Source: Megaustenia siamemsis | Lineage: Eukaryota; Mollusca; Gastropoda; Stylommatophora; Ariophantidae | Assembly: GCA_032433765.1 (NCBI GenBank) | Contig: JAVIAB010000049.1 | Span: forward strand, 18,592,768 to 18,656,767 | DNA: 64,000 nt | Direction: 5' to 3' | Part shown: positions 22,095-32,459 of the stretch, in pieces | Layout of the letters: each line of letters starts with the position of its first letter | How positions within the stretch are numbered: position 1 is the stretch's first letter | Made by a program: the position numbers and the translations under genes | The notes under the pieces: generated by a model | Database searches by the model: none | Seen by the model: the letters and a program-made list of their open reading frames with translations, nothing else | What the model was told of the DNA's origin: nothing

Positions 22095-22305
22095 CAAATG
22101 GGTGAAACAAACATCAAGTGGGTAAAACAAACATCAAGTGGGTGAAACAAACATCAAGTGGGTGAAACAAACATCTAGTGGGTGAAACAAACATCAAGTG
22201 GGTGAAACAAACATCTAGTGGGTGAAACAAACATTAAGTGGGTGAAACAAACATCTAGTGGGTGAAACAAACATCAAGTGGGTGAAACTGATATCAAGTG
22301 GGTGA
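22095..22305. repeat. 20-bp tandem repeat (intron 5)
   Basis: About ten copies of gtgggtgaaacaaacatcaa, with a catctag variant in some units and a degenerate last unit. Confidence 0.93.
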
Positions 22306-22448
22306 CCAAATGGATAAAGACTTGTTCTCAAAATTAAGTGATTTCAGATTTGAATCACAGGATTAAAAAAAAAACATTTCTGTTGGATTAAAATATGAAC
22401 TGGCAAGAACACAGCATGATGACTACTGAGCATGTGGCCTTTATTCTT

Positions 22449-22724
22449 CTATCTATCTATCTATTGTCCTTTCGAGCCGAAGACGGCACATAGGGCAGAA
22501 CCACAATCTCAAAAACAGAAACCTTGCATGCCAAAATGGCACATATTGCAGAGATCACTGCTTCTAAAATCTATATGGCGCTGTTTCCATAACAATGCTT
22601 TTTACAATGACAGCTTGTCAAGCCATCGATCAACCTCCTTAGTCGCCTTTTACGTCATGCCTGGAAGGTTACAGTGCCACTATTCTTTACCTCCCTCATA
22701 ATGAGGCCCCGGTAACACACAGGA
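22449..22724 (-). mobile_element. Repeat D copy (SINE-like, shares tail with nLTR-3)
   Basis: This is an approximately 276-bp element. On the minus strand it ends cggctcgaaaggacaatag followed by (GATA)n, which resembles the nLTR-3 tail. The target-site duplication tttattctt lies at 22440-22448 and 22725-22733. It has no coding capacity. Other copies are at 26163 and 41722. I could not see a clear tRNA promoter at its other end. Confidence 0.82.
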
Positions 22725-22733
22725 TTTATTCTT

Positions 22734-23158
22734 TGAGTCCCATAAAAAATCGCAGGCACAATTCAAAATTGAATAAGGCTGTGATAATAGATCACTACTG
22801 TAAACATGTAAGTGGCAACAATTTTAAACAATATTTGCCTCTGGATGCTAACTTATCTTTGAACCTTTTTACTACTTGACCTAGATCTACTAGTTTCTCT
22901 ATGTATCATATGAGAACAACAGAATAGACAATAGCCTTTGTGACTTAATGTATAGTGACTTAATGTATAGTTACTTAATGTATAGTGACTTCATACTAAT
23001 GTAAGCTCCTTTCTGTTATGGAATATCATAGACACCATAGTTACAAATTGTTGGGTGTCTGTGGTATATTTGTTCCATAGTGATCTGACTGACATGGTTC
23101 CTGCAATCATTCTGTTCATGTTCTCCGCCATAAAACTATCATCTGTTGCTGGTTTCAG
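22734..23158. other. Distal intron 5, nothing firm
   Basis: A few tandem copies of gtgacttaatgtata occur at about 22938-22985. The rest is unassigned AT-rich sequence up to the acceptor tggtttcag of exon 6. Confidence 0.45.
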
Positions 23159-23221
23159 ATACTAATTCCACCAAAAAACATGAAGGAAAAGCTCAACAAA
23201 GAAGTGAACCACACAAAAGAA
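23159..23221 (+). CDS. SF3A1: SF3A1 exon 6
   Basis: This exon encodes residues 197-217 (ILIPPKNMKEKLNKEVNHTK, then Glu). The ILIPPK motif directly follows SURP2 in SF3A1 proteins, and the rest is a charged helix. The exon is exactly 63 nt, phase 0 at both ends, so it could be skipped without changing the frame. The donor is GTAAGT at 23222. Confidence 0.94.
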
Positions 23222-23339
23222 GTAAGTTCTTCATTTGTTAAATTTATGTGTTTCTGATATTCATTCAATCATGACTACATTAGACCAATAATAGAACTAC
23301 AGTTTAGCGATTATCAAAATGAGGTTCAGAAAAAACAGG

Positions 23340-24475
23340 ATGTTCTGACGCTCTATTGACCTTAAAAAAGCTTGCAGGAAAGACGGCGAAACACAATCAA
23401 AACGTATACATAGCTTTCATTGACCAGGAAAAAGCATTCGACAGAGTAAACAGAGAACAAATGTGGGAGATACTAACAACATACAGAGTAAGCCAACATC
23501 TAACCAACCTATTTAAAAAGTCTCTACATCAACAGCAGCTACACAGTCAGAACAGCAGCAGGCTACACAGACCACTTCGAAGTTAGATCAGGTGTAAGAC
23601 AGGGGTACGTACTATCACCCCTACTGTTTATTACATACATAGACTGTATATGCAAGTTAGCCGATCCCATGAGACAGAGATCAACCTTCTATTTGCAGAC
23701 GACCAGGCACTAATACATGGGAAAATAGAAGACTTACAAGAGCTTTTAAATAGACTCAACAACACAGGCACAAAATACAACATGAAAATCAACAAAACAG
23801 AAGTCATGAATATCGCAAAAGAGAAACAGAACATCAACGTAACTATAGAAAGCAGGCAGCTAAAACAGGTACAGGAATTTAAATACCTAGGAAGTCTATT
23901 GACAAACGACAATTCACAGACAGCAGAAATTGTCTCAAGATGCAACAAAGCTTGACAAATCATCGGACAGCTATCACCACTATTGTCCAACAAAGAAATA
24001 ACTCTAGAGGCAAAACGGACACTCTACAATACAATCTTCATCCCAACGTTGTGCTACCAATGCCAGTCCTGGACCCTAGATATAAGAACAAGAAGAAAAA
24101 TCACCTCTACAGAGATGAAATGTGTTAGACGAGTGACATGAAACAGCCTGGAGATAAGATCAGAAATGAAGAACTCATAAAAAAAAGCTAGGAATAATCC
24201 ACGCCATAGAATATATAAAGAAACAACATATAAAATAATTTGCTAAACATGGAAAGGCAGATTAGTCAATCAAAACACGACACAAGGAGCCTTCAATAAA
24301 CATTGCTAAAACACCATACCCAAAGGCCGATCACGAAAAAGATGGATCGACGGAATATTAGAAACACTAGGAAACAACAGCAGCAGAAACGAACTGAAGA
24401 GCAAAAGACCGCAAATTATATCTCCCCTCAACACTGAAAGGCAAATGAACAAAGAAAGAAGAAGAATATTTTATA
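23340..24475 (+). mobile_element. nLTR-5, longest copy (RT region to 3' end)
   Basis: Reverse-transcriptase blocks occur in order: YIAFIDQEKAFDRVNREQMW near 23407, a VRQG-like block near 23590, and LLFADDQALI near 23685, whose FADD is the catalytic motif. YLGSLLTNDN, CYQCQSW and MKCVRRV blocks then follow. Several frame changes (for example near 23955 and 24130) and stops show that it is dead. The 3' end is aggcaaatgaacaaagaaag plus an A/G-rich tail. Confidence 0.86.
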
Positions 24476-24804
24476 CTTGTCTCCATCTTGTCGTCTTTCG
24501 CTGAATGTCCCAGGTCTATCTCCCGCTGTTTATCTTCACAACTATTCGTTAATCTATTCCTGTTCTGTCTTGTCTTCAAACACAGGGGCCTGAACTCAAC
24601 ATGGTACACAACTAACTTACCTCTCGCAGCTTTGAAGCTCCAACAGGAGAACCATTCTATTCTGACCAATCTCGGTTACCGTAATTATCCGTAAATCTAT
24701 TGAAATGCATCCAGTGAAGTGATTGGTCCTAGGCCCTATTTTTTGCAAAATAATGATGATTATATAACCAATCAGCGCGAGGAATGGACATGACGTACGG
24801 AGTA
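24476..24804. other. Intron 6 segment, nothing recognised
   Basis: Unassigned sequence between two retroelement copies. No motif was recognised. Confidence 0.4.
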
Positions 24805-25280
24805 AAAATTGGAAAAAAAATTAGGTTAAATACAAAAATAAAAATTTTCAATTCCAATGTGAAGTCAGTCCTATTATATGGCTGTCAAAAATGGAGAGCA
24901 GCAAAAATAATAATTATGAAGATACAGACCTTCATTAATGGATGCTTACGCAGAATAAAAGAATGGAAATGGCAGGACAAAATCACTAACATAGAATTAT
25001 GGAAATGTACCATTCAAACACCAGTGGATAAAGAGATACAGCGAAGATGATGGCGCTGGATAGGACACACACTGCGGAAGCCAACTGAGAGTATTACACC
25101 ACAGACCCTTTTTTGGAATCCCCAAGGAAAATGACAAAGAGGAAGATCAAAATATTCTTGGAGAAGACTGGTGGAAGCAGACATGAAGATGACAGGGAAG
25201 ACATAGAATGATCTTAAAAGAATGGCAAGAAACAGAACGGCTTGGAAAGTGTTTGTTGAAGACCTATGCTCCACAGGGAG
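24805..25280 (+). mobile_element. nLTR-4, 3' part
   Basis: It encodes IRLNTKIKIFNSNVKSVLLY, RRIKEWKWQDKITNIELWKC and PVDKEIQRR, then IGHTLRKP in a shifted frame and a degraded RGRPR block. It is 5'-truncated, and nLTR-5 sequence follows directly at its 3' end. Confidence 0.84.
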
Positions 25281-25930
25281 TTGAAAGTGTTTGCTGAAGA
25301 CCAGAACATAAACATAACTGTAGATGGCAGGCAACTAAAACAGGTAGAAGATTTTAAATACCTAAGAAGTTTAGTGACAAACGACAATGCACAAACAGCA
25401 GCAATAAACTCAAGATGCAACAAATCTTGTCAAATCATTGTACAGCTATCACCACTATTGTCCAGCAAAGAAATAACTCTGGAGGCAAAATGGGCACTCT
25501 ACAATGCAATCTTCACCTCAACGTTGTGCTACCAATGCCAGTCCTGGACCCTAGATGCAAGAACAATAAGAAAAATAACCTCTACTGAGATGAAGTGTGT
25601 TAGACGAATGACAGGAAAATGTCTGAGAGACAAGGTCAGAAATGAAGAACTGAGAAAAAAAAGCTAGGAACAACCCCCACCAGAGAATATATAAAGTAAC
25701 AACAGATAAAATGGTTTGACCACGTAGCAAAATAGAAAGATCAAAACACACAACACAATGAGCTTTCAATAAATGTTGAAAGAACATCAGACTCAAAGGA
25801 CTGACCATGAAAAAGATGGATTAACAGAATATTAGAAGTACTAGTAAACATAACAGAAGAGCAAAAGACCGCAAATTATATCTCCCCTTGATGCTGAAAG
25901 GCAAATGAGGAAGGAAAGAAGAAGATAATT
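25281..25930 (+). mobile_element. nLTR-5, 3' part
   Basis: It encodes NINITVDGRQLKQVEDFKYL, SLVTNDN, QLSPLLSSKEITLEAKWALY, CYQCQSWTLDARTIRKIT and MKCVRRMTGK, with the family 3' end aggcaaatgaggaaggaaag at about 25901-25920. It breaks into separate frames after about 25665. Confidence 0.85.
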
Positions 25931-26162
25931 ACATTTTCTTTTCTACCCTTATAAGCTTCATTTTTTTTTAACTCACTAAAGTAGAACGCAAAACTCTCAT
26001 TTTTTGGATAGTATGTCTCCACTGTAAGAGACCGGGGCCTTCAACTAACCATGACCTTAACTTTCTGGTATTTCTGCCAAATAGTAATTTGGAGCAACTG
26101 ATTATTATATAGAACTTCTTTCCTTACTCATTTGCCTTTCAGCGTTTAGGGGTAGATAGAAA

Positions 26163-26432
26163 TCTATCTATCTATTGTCCTTTTGAGCCGAAGACGGCAC
26201 ATAGGGCAGAACCACAATCTCAAATTAGAAACCTTGCGTGCCAAAGTGGCACATATTGCGGAGATCACTGCTTCTAAAATCTATGGCTCTGTTTCCATAA
26301 CAACACTTTTTACAATGACAGCTTGTCTAGCCATCGATCAATCTCCTTAGTCGCCTCTTACGACATGCCTGGAAGGTCACAGTGTCAGTATTCTTTACTT
26401 CCCTCATAATGAAGCCCCGGTAACACACGGGA
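26163..26432 (-). mobile_element. Repeat D copy
   Basis: Second copy of the repeat D family, starting on the + strand with (TCTA)n and ttgtccttttgagccgaaga, and ending at ccccggtaacacacgggaaa. It matches the copy at 22449 along its whole length. Confidence 0.85.
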
Positions 26433-26621
26433 AATAGAGTAATATAAAACCTCTTGTAGTCGTAAAACATCAGCTAACATATATTGTTACATGTATTACA
26501 ATCTAATTTGTCATGGGAGAGGCCATCAGAGCTGGTCCATGCTAGAACATTAGACTTTTCATCACGCTGTTTATAATGGTCAGGCCTTCCATTCACTTTT
26601 ATTTTTGAATGGCTTCCTCAG

Positions 26622-26712
26622 ATTTTAGATCAAGTCAAGTACAGAGTTGAGTGGGCAAAACACCAGGATAGAGAGAAGAAGAAGGAAGAAGAGGCTTTGG
26701 AGAAGGAGAGAG
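26622..26712 (+). CDS. SF3A1: SF3A1 exon 7 (PRP21-like region, charged helix)
   Basis: This exon encodes residues 218-247. ILDQVKYRVEWAKHQDREKK matches the conserved LDQVCYRVEWAKFQ block of animal SF3A1. A Lys/Glu-rich helix (KKKEEEALEKER) follows. The acceptor is cttcctcag and the donor GTATGA at 26713. The end is phase 1. Confidence 0.96.
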
Positions 26713-26854
26713 GTATGAGCTATGTCATTTTGTTATTGTAGTCTCAGATGTAGCAATGAAGGAAATAGAAAATAAGTGAGACAACTGATGTCTGAGGTGA
26801 ATACTTTGTTCATTTGTAGAAGTAAGAGAAATGTACATGCAAACAACAGTTTCA

Positions 26855-27330
26855 TCTGTAATGAGGAAAAAAATGGCGGAGATATGTTTTTATAATAATC
26901 TGGGGAAAAAAGGTGGAGATATGTTTCTATAATAATCTGGGGAAAAAAGGTGGAGATATGTTTCTATAATAATGTGGGGAAAAAAGGTGGAGATATGTTT
27001 CTTTAATAATCTGGGGAAAAAAGGTGGAAATATGTTTCTATAATAATCTGGAAAAAAAAGGTGGAGATATGTTTCTATAATAATCTGGGAAAAAAAGGTG
27101 GAAATATGTTTCTATAATAATCTGGAAAAAAAAGGTGTAGATATGTTTCTATAATAATCTGGAAAAAAAAGGTGGAGATATGTTTCTATAATAATGTGGG
27201 AAAAAAAGGTGGAAATATGTTTCTATAATAATCTGGGGAAAAAAGGTGGAGATATGTTTCTATAATAATCTGGGGAAAAAAGGTGGAGATATGTTTCTAT
27301 AATAATCTGGAAAAAAAGGTGGAGATATGT
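26855..27330. repeat. 37-bp minisatellite (intron 7)
   Basis: About 13 copies of a unit made of ggtggagatatgtttctata followed by ataatctggggaaaaaa. Variation is mostly G/A in the purine run and gagat/gaaat. Confidence 0.95.
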
Positions 27331-28110
27331 CGGTCGCTAGTCATGTGGTGAGAGAGGAAATAACCAGAGAATCATCAAACAAGCCCTCAAATGGGAAATA
27401 AAAAATTAACAAAAAAAAAAGGTGGAAATAAGCCGACAGTTAGTCATGTGATACGAGAGGAAACCAGAGAATCATGAAACAAGCCCTCAAATAGGAAATA
27501 AAAAATTAACAAACAGGTGGAAATATGTCGGCCGCTAGTCATGTAATAAAAAAAGTAAAGTAAAGTACCCTCTGTCACGCCAAGTGGCATATAGGGAATA
27601 TTGTGTTAGTGACCATAAATTTTACAGACCTTCAGCACATGATTTTTGAGGTAATGTGGTCGGTATTACGCCAGTGCCGCTTTACTTTCCCAGAAAAAAA
27701 TCCGGTACCCATTAAAGGCTGGGTGAACCAGAAGCCGTCAGTTGGGATTGAACCCTACCTCTTGTCCTTTGTAGTCCAGTTCACTAACCACTGAGCTATC
27801 GCGGCTCCAGAGAATTATGAAGCAAGCCCTCAAATGGAAAATAAAAAAATTAACAAACAAAAAGGTGGAAATAGGTCGGTCGCTAGTCATGTGATACGAG
27901 AGAGAAAATAACTCGAGAATCATGAAGCAAGCCCTCAAATGGGAAATAAAAAATTAACAAAAAAAAAGGTGACTCTGAGAGACTGAGAACTGTGAGAAGA
28001 GAGACAGAAAAAGCAGGAATCAACTCTCCTACTGAGATTAAGAAGCTCACCCAGGCTAGAGATCTATGGCACGATGTATTATGAGCCCTGCGTGATGCCT
28101 GACAGCATTT
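27325..28110 (+). mobile_element. nLTR-3-related 3' end with a locally repeated segment, split by SINE-A
   Basis: A segment of about 95 bp (cgctagtcatgtgatacgag, then caagccctcaaatgggaaat) occurs four times (near 27330, 27430, 27530 and 27865). It resembles the nLTR-3 coding region for HVMRRDNNRIAKQALKWE. The run continues at 27969 into the element's C-terminus, similar to TLRRTVRRETEKAGI..PTEIKKL, ending near 28085. It appears to be a related subfamily whose HVMRR segment has been tandemly amplified. Confidence 0.65.
27552..27808 (-). mobile_element. SINE-A copy
   Basis: Typical SINE-A on the minus strand: ggagccgcgatagctcagtg at its 5' end (27808), box B-like region near 27745 (ggttcaatccc), and 3' segment next to agtaaagtaaagtaccctct. 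It sits inside the repeated nLTR-3-related segment. Confidence 0.87.
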
Positions 28111-28265
28111 GTGCTGTGCCTTGGGTGAGTTTTAACTGGTCAGCAATAGTAATTATTATTTACAAATGTCAATTCATTTTGATAAAATCCATTTTATTTT
28201 ACTAACACGTTTTGTAATTTACAAGCGTGATTAATTTTTTTTTATAAAACCACCATTCCTTTCAG

Positions 28266-28337
28266 TGGCTTATGCTCAAATTGATTGGCATGACTTTGTG
28301 GTTGTAGAGACTGTTGATTTCCAAGCTTCAGAAATTG
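28266..28337 (+). CDS. SF3A1: SF3A1 exon 8 (PRP21-like core)
   Basis: This exon encodes residues 248-271. It contains VAYAQIDWHDFVVVETVDFQ, the most conserved block of the protein outside the SURP modules and identical here to vertebrate SF3A1 as remembered. The acceptor is tcctttcag and the donor GTAAGT at 28338. Both ends are phase 1. Confidence 0.97.
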
Positions 28338-28339
28338 GT

Positions 28340-28720
28340 AAGTTGGTGTGTACTGTTCTGTTGAGTAGGTTGACGTTGACTGCTATTCTGTTTACTAAGT
28401 TGGTGTGTATTGTTCTGTTGAGTAGGTTGACGTTGACTGCTATTCTGTTTACTAAGTTGGTGTGTGCTGTTGTTCTATTTACTAAGTTGGTATAAACTGT
28501 TGTTCTATTTACTAAGTTGGTGTAAATTGTTCTATTTACTAAGTTTGTATAAACTTTTCTATTTACTAAGTTGGTGTAAACTGTTGTTCTATTTACTAAG
28601 TTGGTGTGTGTTATCAGTTTGTTTTGTGAAGTTGGTGTGTGTTGTTGTTCTCTTTACTAAGTTGGTGTGTGTTGTTCTTTTTACTAAGTCCGTGTGTGCT
28701 GTTAATTTTGTTGTATAAAA
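28340..28720. repeat. Tandem repeats starting at the exon 8 donor (intron 8)
   Basis: The donor flank taagttggtgtgtactgttc is repeated in degenerate units of 27-67 bp (ttactaagttggtgtgtgct, ttgttctattt). The first unit begins three bases inside the intron, so the array has grown out of the 5' splice-site region. Confidence 0.88.
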
Positions 28721-28879
28721 CCTGTTATTTTATATTTCTTTTTGTTCACATTGGCTGAAACAAAAATAAAGCCACGATTAAGAAGCTAAATATAGATGAC
28801 TAGTGAGGCTACCATGTATAGTTTTTTTCCATTTCATGTAAAAAAAAATCTCAAACCATATTGATCTCTCTTCTTCTAC

Positions 28880-29142
28880 CTTTTTAGCTCCCAGTGGAGC
28901 ATAGGTCTTCAATCAACAAACACTTTCCAAGTCGTTCTGTTTTTTGTCATTCTTTTAAGATCATTCCATGTCTTCCCCATCATCTTCATCTCTGCTTCTA
29001 TCTGTCTTCTTCAAGAATTCCTTGGTTTTCCTCTTTGTCCTTTCCCCTGGGGATTCCAAAAAAGGGCCAGTTGTGTAATACTCTCAATTGGCTTCCGTAG
29101 TGTGTGTCCTATCCAGCGCCATCGTCTGTTGATCTCTCTACC
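28880..29142 (-). mobile_element. nLTR-4, 3'-terminal fragment
   Basis: The minus strand carries the family 3' end (gaagacctatgctccactgg, gagctaaaaaggtagaagaa) and the coding region IGHTLRKP..KRTKRKTKEFLKKT in broken frames. It is 5'-truncated at about 29142. Confidence 0.82.
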
Positions 29143-29244
29143 TTGTATATTATTTTTCCGTTGAAAAGGAAATCTCATGTCTAAGTCCAACCAGTGTTGT
29201 TGTGATGGTTGATATAACCGGTATGTTTTCTCTGTCCCATCTAG

Positions 29245-29327
29245 GCAACCTACCCCAACCCACTACACCAGAGGAAGTTGGGGCTAGAATTTTGCAGATG
29301 GAAAGATTTGTCCATGGAGAGACTCCA
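29245..29327 (+). CDS. SF3A1: SF3A1 exon 9
   Basis: This exon encodes residues 272-299: the conserved NLPQPTTPEEVGARILQMER, then a variable FVHGETP. It matches the GNFPPPTTPEELGARI block of vertebrate SF3A1. The acceptor is cccatctag and the donor GTAAGT at 29328. The end is phase 0. Confidence 0.96.
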
Positions 29328-29507
29328 GTAAGTTTTTGCCTGTTGGTTGCTTGTCATTTGTTGTCACTTCTGTTACAGTTGGACTCAAATACCCTGTGTA
29401 TCACATGAGTTGGTACATATACACATGAGTTGGTACATAGACACATGAGTGTCAGCAATGGAGTTTGTTGTTTTTAGACAGGAATTTAGGAAAAGTTTTA
29501 GCAGTGG

Positions 29508-29805
29508 AGGGGGTTGTTCTGAAACCAGGTTGTAGTAAGATTGTAATGGAGCTATTTAAACTGTAGTTGTTCTGAAACCAGGTTGTAGTAAGATTGTAAT
29601 GGAGCTATTTAAGCTCTAGTTGTTCTGAAACTGGGTTGTGGTAAGATTGTAATGGAGCTATTTAAACACAAGTTGATCTGAAACTGGGTTGTAGTAAGAT
29701 TGTAATGGAGCTATTTAAACACAAGTTGTTCTGAAACTGGGTTGTAGTAAGAATGTAATGGAGCTATTTAAACTCAAGTTGTTCTAAAACAGAGCTGTGG
29801 TAAGA
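29508..29805. repeat. 53-bp tandem repeat (intron 9), about five copies
   Basis: Unit: ttgttctgaaaccaggttgt, agtaagattgtaatggagct, atttaaactgtag. The last copies diverge. A smaller repeat (acacatgagttggtacata) precedes it at 29406-29450. Confidence 0.92.
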
Positions 29806-29914
29806 TTTATCAATTTTGTGGAGTTTTTTTTTTTTTTTTTAAAAGAGGATTTTGATCAACATATCAATCTCAATGACCTGCCTGTGAATGTTTTCTAATC
29901 ATGTTGTAGATGGT

Positions 29915-30300
29915 AGTCATGGTGGCATAATAGTTAGTGCACTCACCTGCTGACCAGACAGTCCAGGTTTAGTTCCCAACTGTGGGGAATTTTTTTCTGC
30001 CCACCACAGAGTTCACCCAGCAGTGATAGCTCAGTGGTTAGTGAACTGGACTACAAAGGACAAGAGGTAAAGTTTGATCCCAACCAACCATCTTACGGGT
30101 TAACCCAGCCATACATGGGTACCGGACATTTTTTGGGGAAATTAAAGTGGCACAGGCGTAATACCGACCACATTACCCCAAAAAATCATGTGCTGAAGGT
30201 CTGTAAAATTATGGCCACCAACACCATATTCCCTATATGCTCTTTACTTTACTTTACAGAATTCACCCAGGCACTGAAATTGTGTACCAGAGGGAAGTAG
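29915..30300 (+). mobile_element. SINE-G (tRNA-like head), interrupted by SINE-A
   Basis: The segment from 29925 resembles a tRNA gene head: box A-like gcataatagttagtgcactc and box B-like ggtttagttcccaactg. It is split at 30020/30256 by a SINE-A insertion and continues to about 30300. The assignment rests on the two promoter-like boxes alone. Confidence 0.6.
30021..30255 (+). mobile_element. SINE-A copy (235 bp) nested in SINE-G
   Basis: Sense-strand copy beginning gatagctcagtggttagtg and lacking the first ggagccgc. The 3' part (accgacc..attacccc, catattccctat) ends in a short (TTTAC)n run. A 15-bp near-perfect target-site duplication, acaga(g/a)ttcacccag, is at 30006-30020 and 30256-30270. 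Confidence 0.9.
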
Positions 30301-30431
30301 AGCAGTCCTAGTATATTAAACATCAGTCAGTGGTCACAGAAAGAGAGAGAGAGAGATACTAACACCTTACTTGCCATGCATCAGGGCATGACACCTTTTT
30401 TTTTGACTTACCTTTCTTATTATTGTTATAG

Positions 30432-30557
30432 ATGGATGATGCTGTCGAGATGGAGGTAGAATCTGAGGGAGAGGATGATGAGGAGGAAGAAGAGTCAGAA
30501 GAAGAAGAGGAGGAGCCAGAGAAAACCACAAGAGTACCAGAAGAGCCAGTTGGGCAG
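30432..30557 (+). CDS. SF3A1: SF3A1 exon 10 (acidic stretch)
   Basis: This exon encodes residues 300-341. VEMEVESEGEDDEEEEE matches the conserved EVEMEVES..EED start of the acidic region. A run of glutamates and TTRVPEEPVGQ follow. It has 126 nt, phase 0 at both ends, so skipping would keep the frame. The acceptor is ttgttatag and the donor GTGAGA at 30558. Confidence 0.95.
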
Positions 30558-30639
30558 GTGAGATCTTTGTTCTTAGAGATGTTTTTTTTTCTTTTTAAAT
30601 TAGCTCATTGGTGTTATATTTTGTTGATGCTCATTTGTG

Positions 30640-31240
30640 TCATTTATTTGGTATCATGTGGCATTTGGTATCTTTGTGTGCGTCTTTTCGTATCATGTGG
30701 TATTTAGTGTTTTTGTGGGTGTCTTTTGGCATCATGTGGTATTTGGTGTCTTATTGTGTGTCTTTTGGCATCTTGTGGCATTTGGTGTCTTTGTGTGTGT
30801 GTTTTGGCATCATGTGGTATTTGGTGTCTTTGTGTGTGTCTTTGTGTACGTCTTTTGGTATCATGTGGTATTTAGTGTTTTTGTGGGTGTCTTTTGGCAT
30901 CATGTGGTATTTGGTGTCTTTGCGTGTCTTTGTGTACGTCTTTTGGTATCATGTGGTATTTAGTGTCTTTGCGTGTGTCTTTAGGTATCATGTCGTATTT
31001 GGTGTCTTTGTGTGTGTCCTTAGACATCATGTGATATTTGGTGTCTTTGTGTATGTCTTTTGGTGTCGTGGTATTTAGGGGTGTCATGTGGTATTTTTGT
31101 GGGTGTCTTTTGGCATCCTTTGGTATTTGGTGTCTTTTTGTGTGTCTTTTGACATCATGTGGTATTTGGTGTCTTTGTGTGTGTTTTTTTGGTGTCATGT
31201 GGTATTTAGTGTCTTTGAGTGTATGTGTTTTACATGTACG
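30640..31240. repeat. 39-bp minisatellite (intron 10)
   Basis: About 15 copies of a unit with tttggtgtctttgtgtgtgt and cttttggcatcatgtggta. Because 39 is a multiple of three, overlapping frames stay open on both strands for over 100 codons (30608-31258). These are repeat artefacts, not proteins. Confidence 0.95.
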
Positions 31241-31270
31241 GTTTCTTACAGCTGCCATACTGTTTTACAG

Positions 31271-31448
31271 GAAATGGAAGAGTCATCTGAGAGTTCAGAG
31301 GAAGAAGAGGAAGATGATGAGCCACTTGATGATAGTAGAATTGCCTTGCCTCCACCACCTCCACCTCCACCACCATCAGAAGTTCCTCCACCACCATTAC
31401 CTCCTACTCCAGAGCTGGTCACCATTAAGAGGGACTATAATCCTAAAG
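31271..31448 (+). CDS. SF3A1: SF3A1 exon 11 (acidic to proline-rich)
   Basis: This exon encodes residues 342-400: an acidic Ser/Glu stretch (EMEESSESSEEEEEDDEPL), then a proline tract around SEVPPPPLPPTPELV, and the conserved KRDYNPK that marks the start of the next conserved region (KDYDPK in vertebrates). The acceptor is ctgttttacag and the donor GTAATG at 31449. The end is phase 1. Confidence 0.95.
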
Positions 31449-31483
31449 GTAATGTCCATGATTTTCTGTTACAAATGGCAGAT

Positions 31484-31709
31484 AAAATTTGTTTGACCAT
31501 GTGACAAGGCAGCGTGATCACAACACATCAAGCCCTCAATAAATGGTGTGAGAGAACCAGGCCCGAGGGACAACCATGAAAAAGATGGATTGACAAAATA
31601 TTAGCACTAAGAAATATAACAGCAGCAGAGGTGAACAGAAGAACAAAAGACTGTAAATTATATCTCCCCTCGACGCTGAAAGGCAAATGAGGAAGGAAAG
31701 AAGAAGAAG
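31484..31709 (+). mobile_element. nLTR-5, 3'-terminal fragment
   Basis: A 226-bp 5'-truncated copy consisting of the last part of nLTR-5 with the family end aggcaaatgaggaaggaaag and (AGA)n. The target-site duplication aatggcagat lies at 31474-31483 and 31710-31719. It inserted 35 bp downstream of the exon 11 donor. Confidence 0.88.
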
Positions 31710-31826
31710 AATGGCAGATTATTTAGTTTGGCCACAAAATAGATCCGGGTGGACTCCAGTAGTTGCTAAAGCTCTATTTCTGGGTGTTCTTAGCTACATC
31801 AGTAGATATTAACTCCACATTAGGAT

Positions 31827-32284
31827 CATCATCATCACCAAAGTACCGGGCCTACTGGCGTAGGTGATCATGTCTCTCCACAACTTTCGATCTCGGCAGC
31901 TATTTATCATTTCTGTTGTTGACCTTCTGCCAAGCCATTTTCTTAAGCTGTCTGTTATTTTTTCTCTTTGCTTCCCTCTATCTCTTCATCCCTCCATTTT
32001 TCCAGTTGTTACAATATATTCCAGTTGTTCTCTTCTCATTACATGGCCAAAAAATGATGATTGTTTCTTCCTAATATTGGAAATTATCTGTCTTTTTGCT
32101 TTGACCTCTCTCAGAACATCTTCATTACTCTTCTTAGCTGTCCATGGTACTTTCAATATTCTTCTGTAAAACCACATTTCTACAGACTCCAGTGATTTTC
32201 TTGTCTGTTGTCCTATTGTCCATGATTCGCATCCATATGTTAAGACTGGCTCTACATAACATTTAAGAACTATTTTTCTTGTTA
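31827..32284 (-). mobile_element. nLTR-1, 3' part
   Basis: The minus strand encodes MWFYRRILKVPWTAKKSNED, SSFFGHVMRREQLEYIVTTG, and the terminal block ending in (GAT)n. It is 5'-truncated. The target-site duplication cacattaggat lies at 31816-31826 and 32285-32295. Confidence 0.92.
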
Positions 32285-32459
32285 CACATTAGGATACCTC
32301 ATTTAAAATCATTTTTTTAACGGACCTTTGTTAAATTTACAACTTAAAAAAAGAATTGTAATTTGGGCAAAAGTATGGTTATTATTTTATTAATATTTTT
32401 CAAATCTTTGGAGAAATAACACTGTCGAAGAATTACAGTTTAAAAATAATTGAAACAAT

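Noticed and set aside
30608..31258. Overlapping open frames of 108-156 codons on both strands
   Set aside because: The 39-bp unit is a multiple of three and free of stops in several frames. No protein motif is present.
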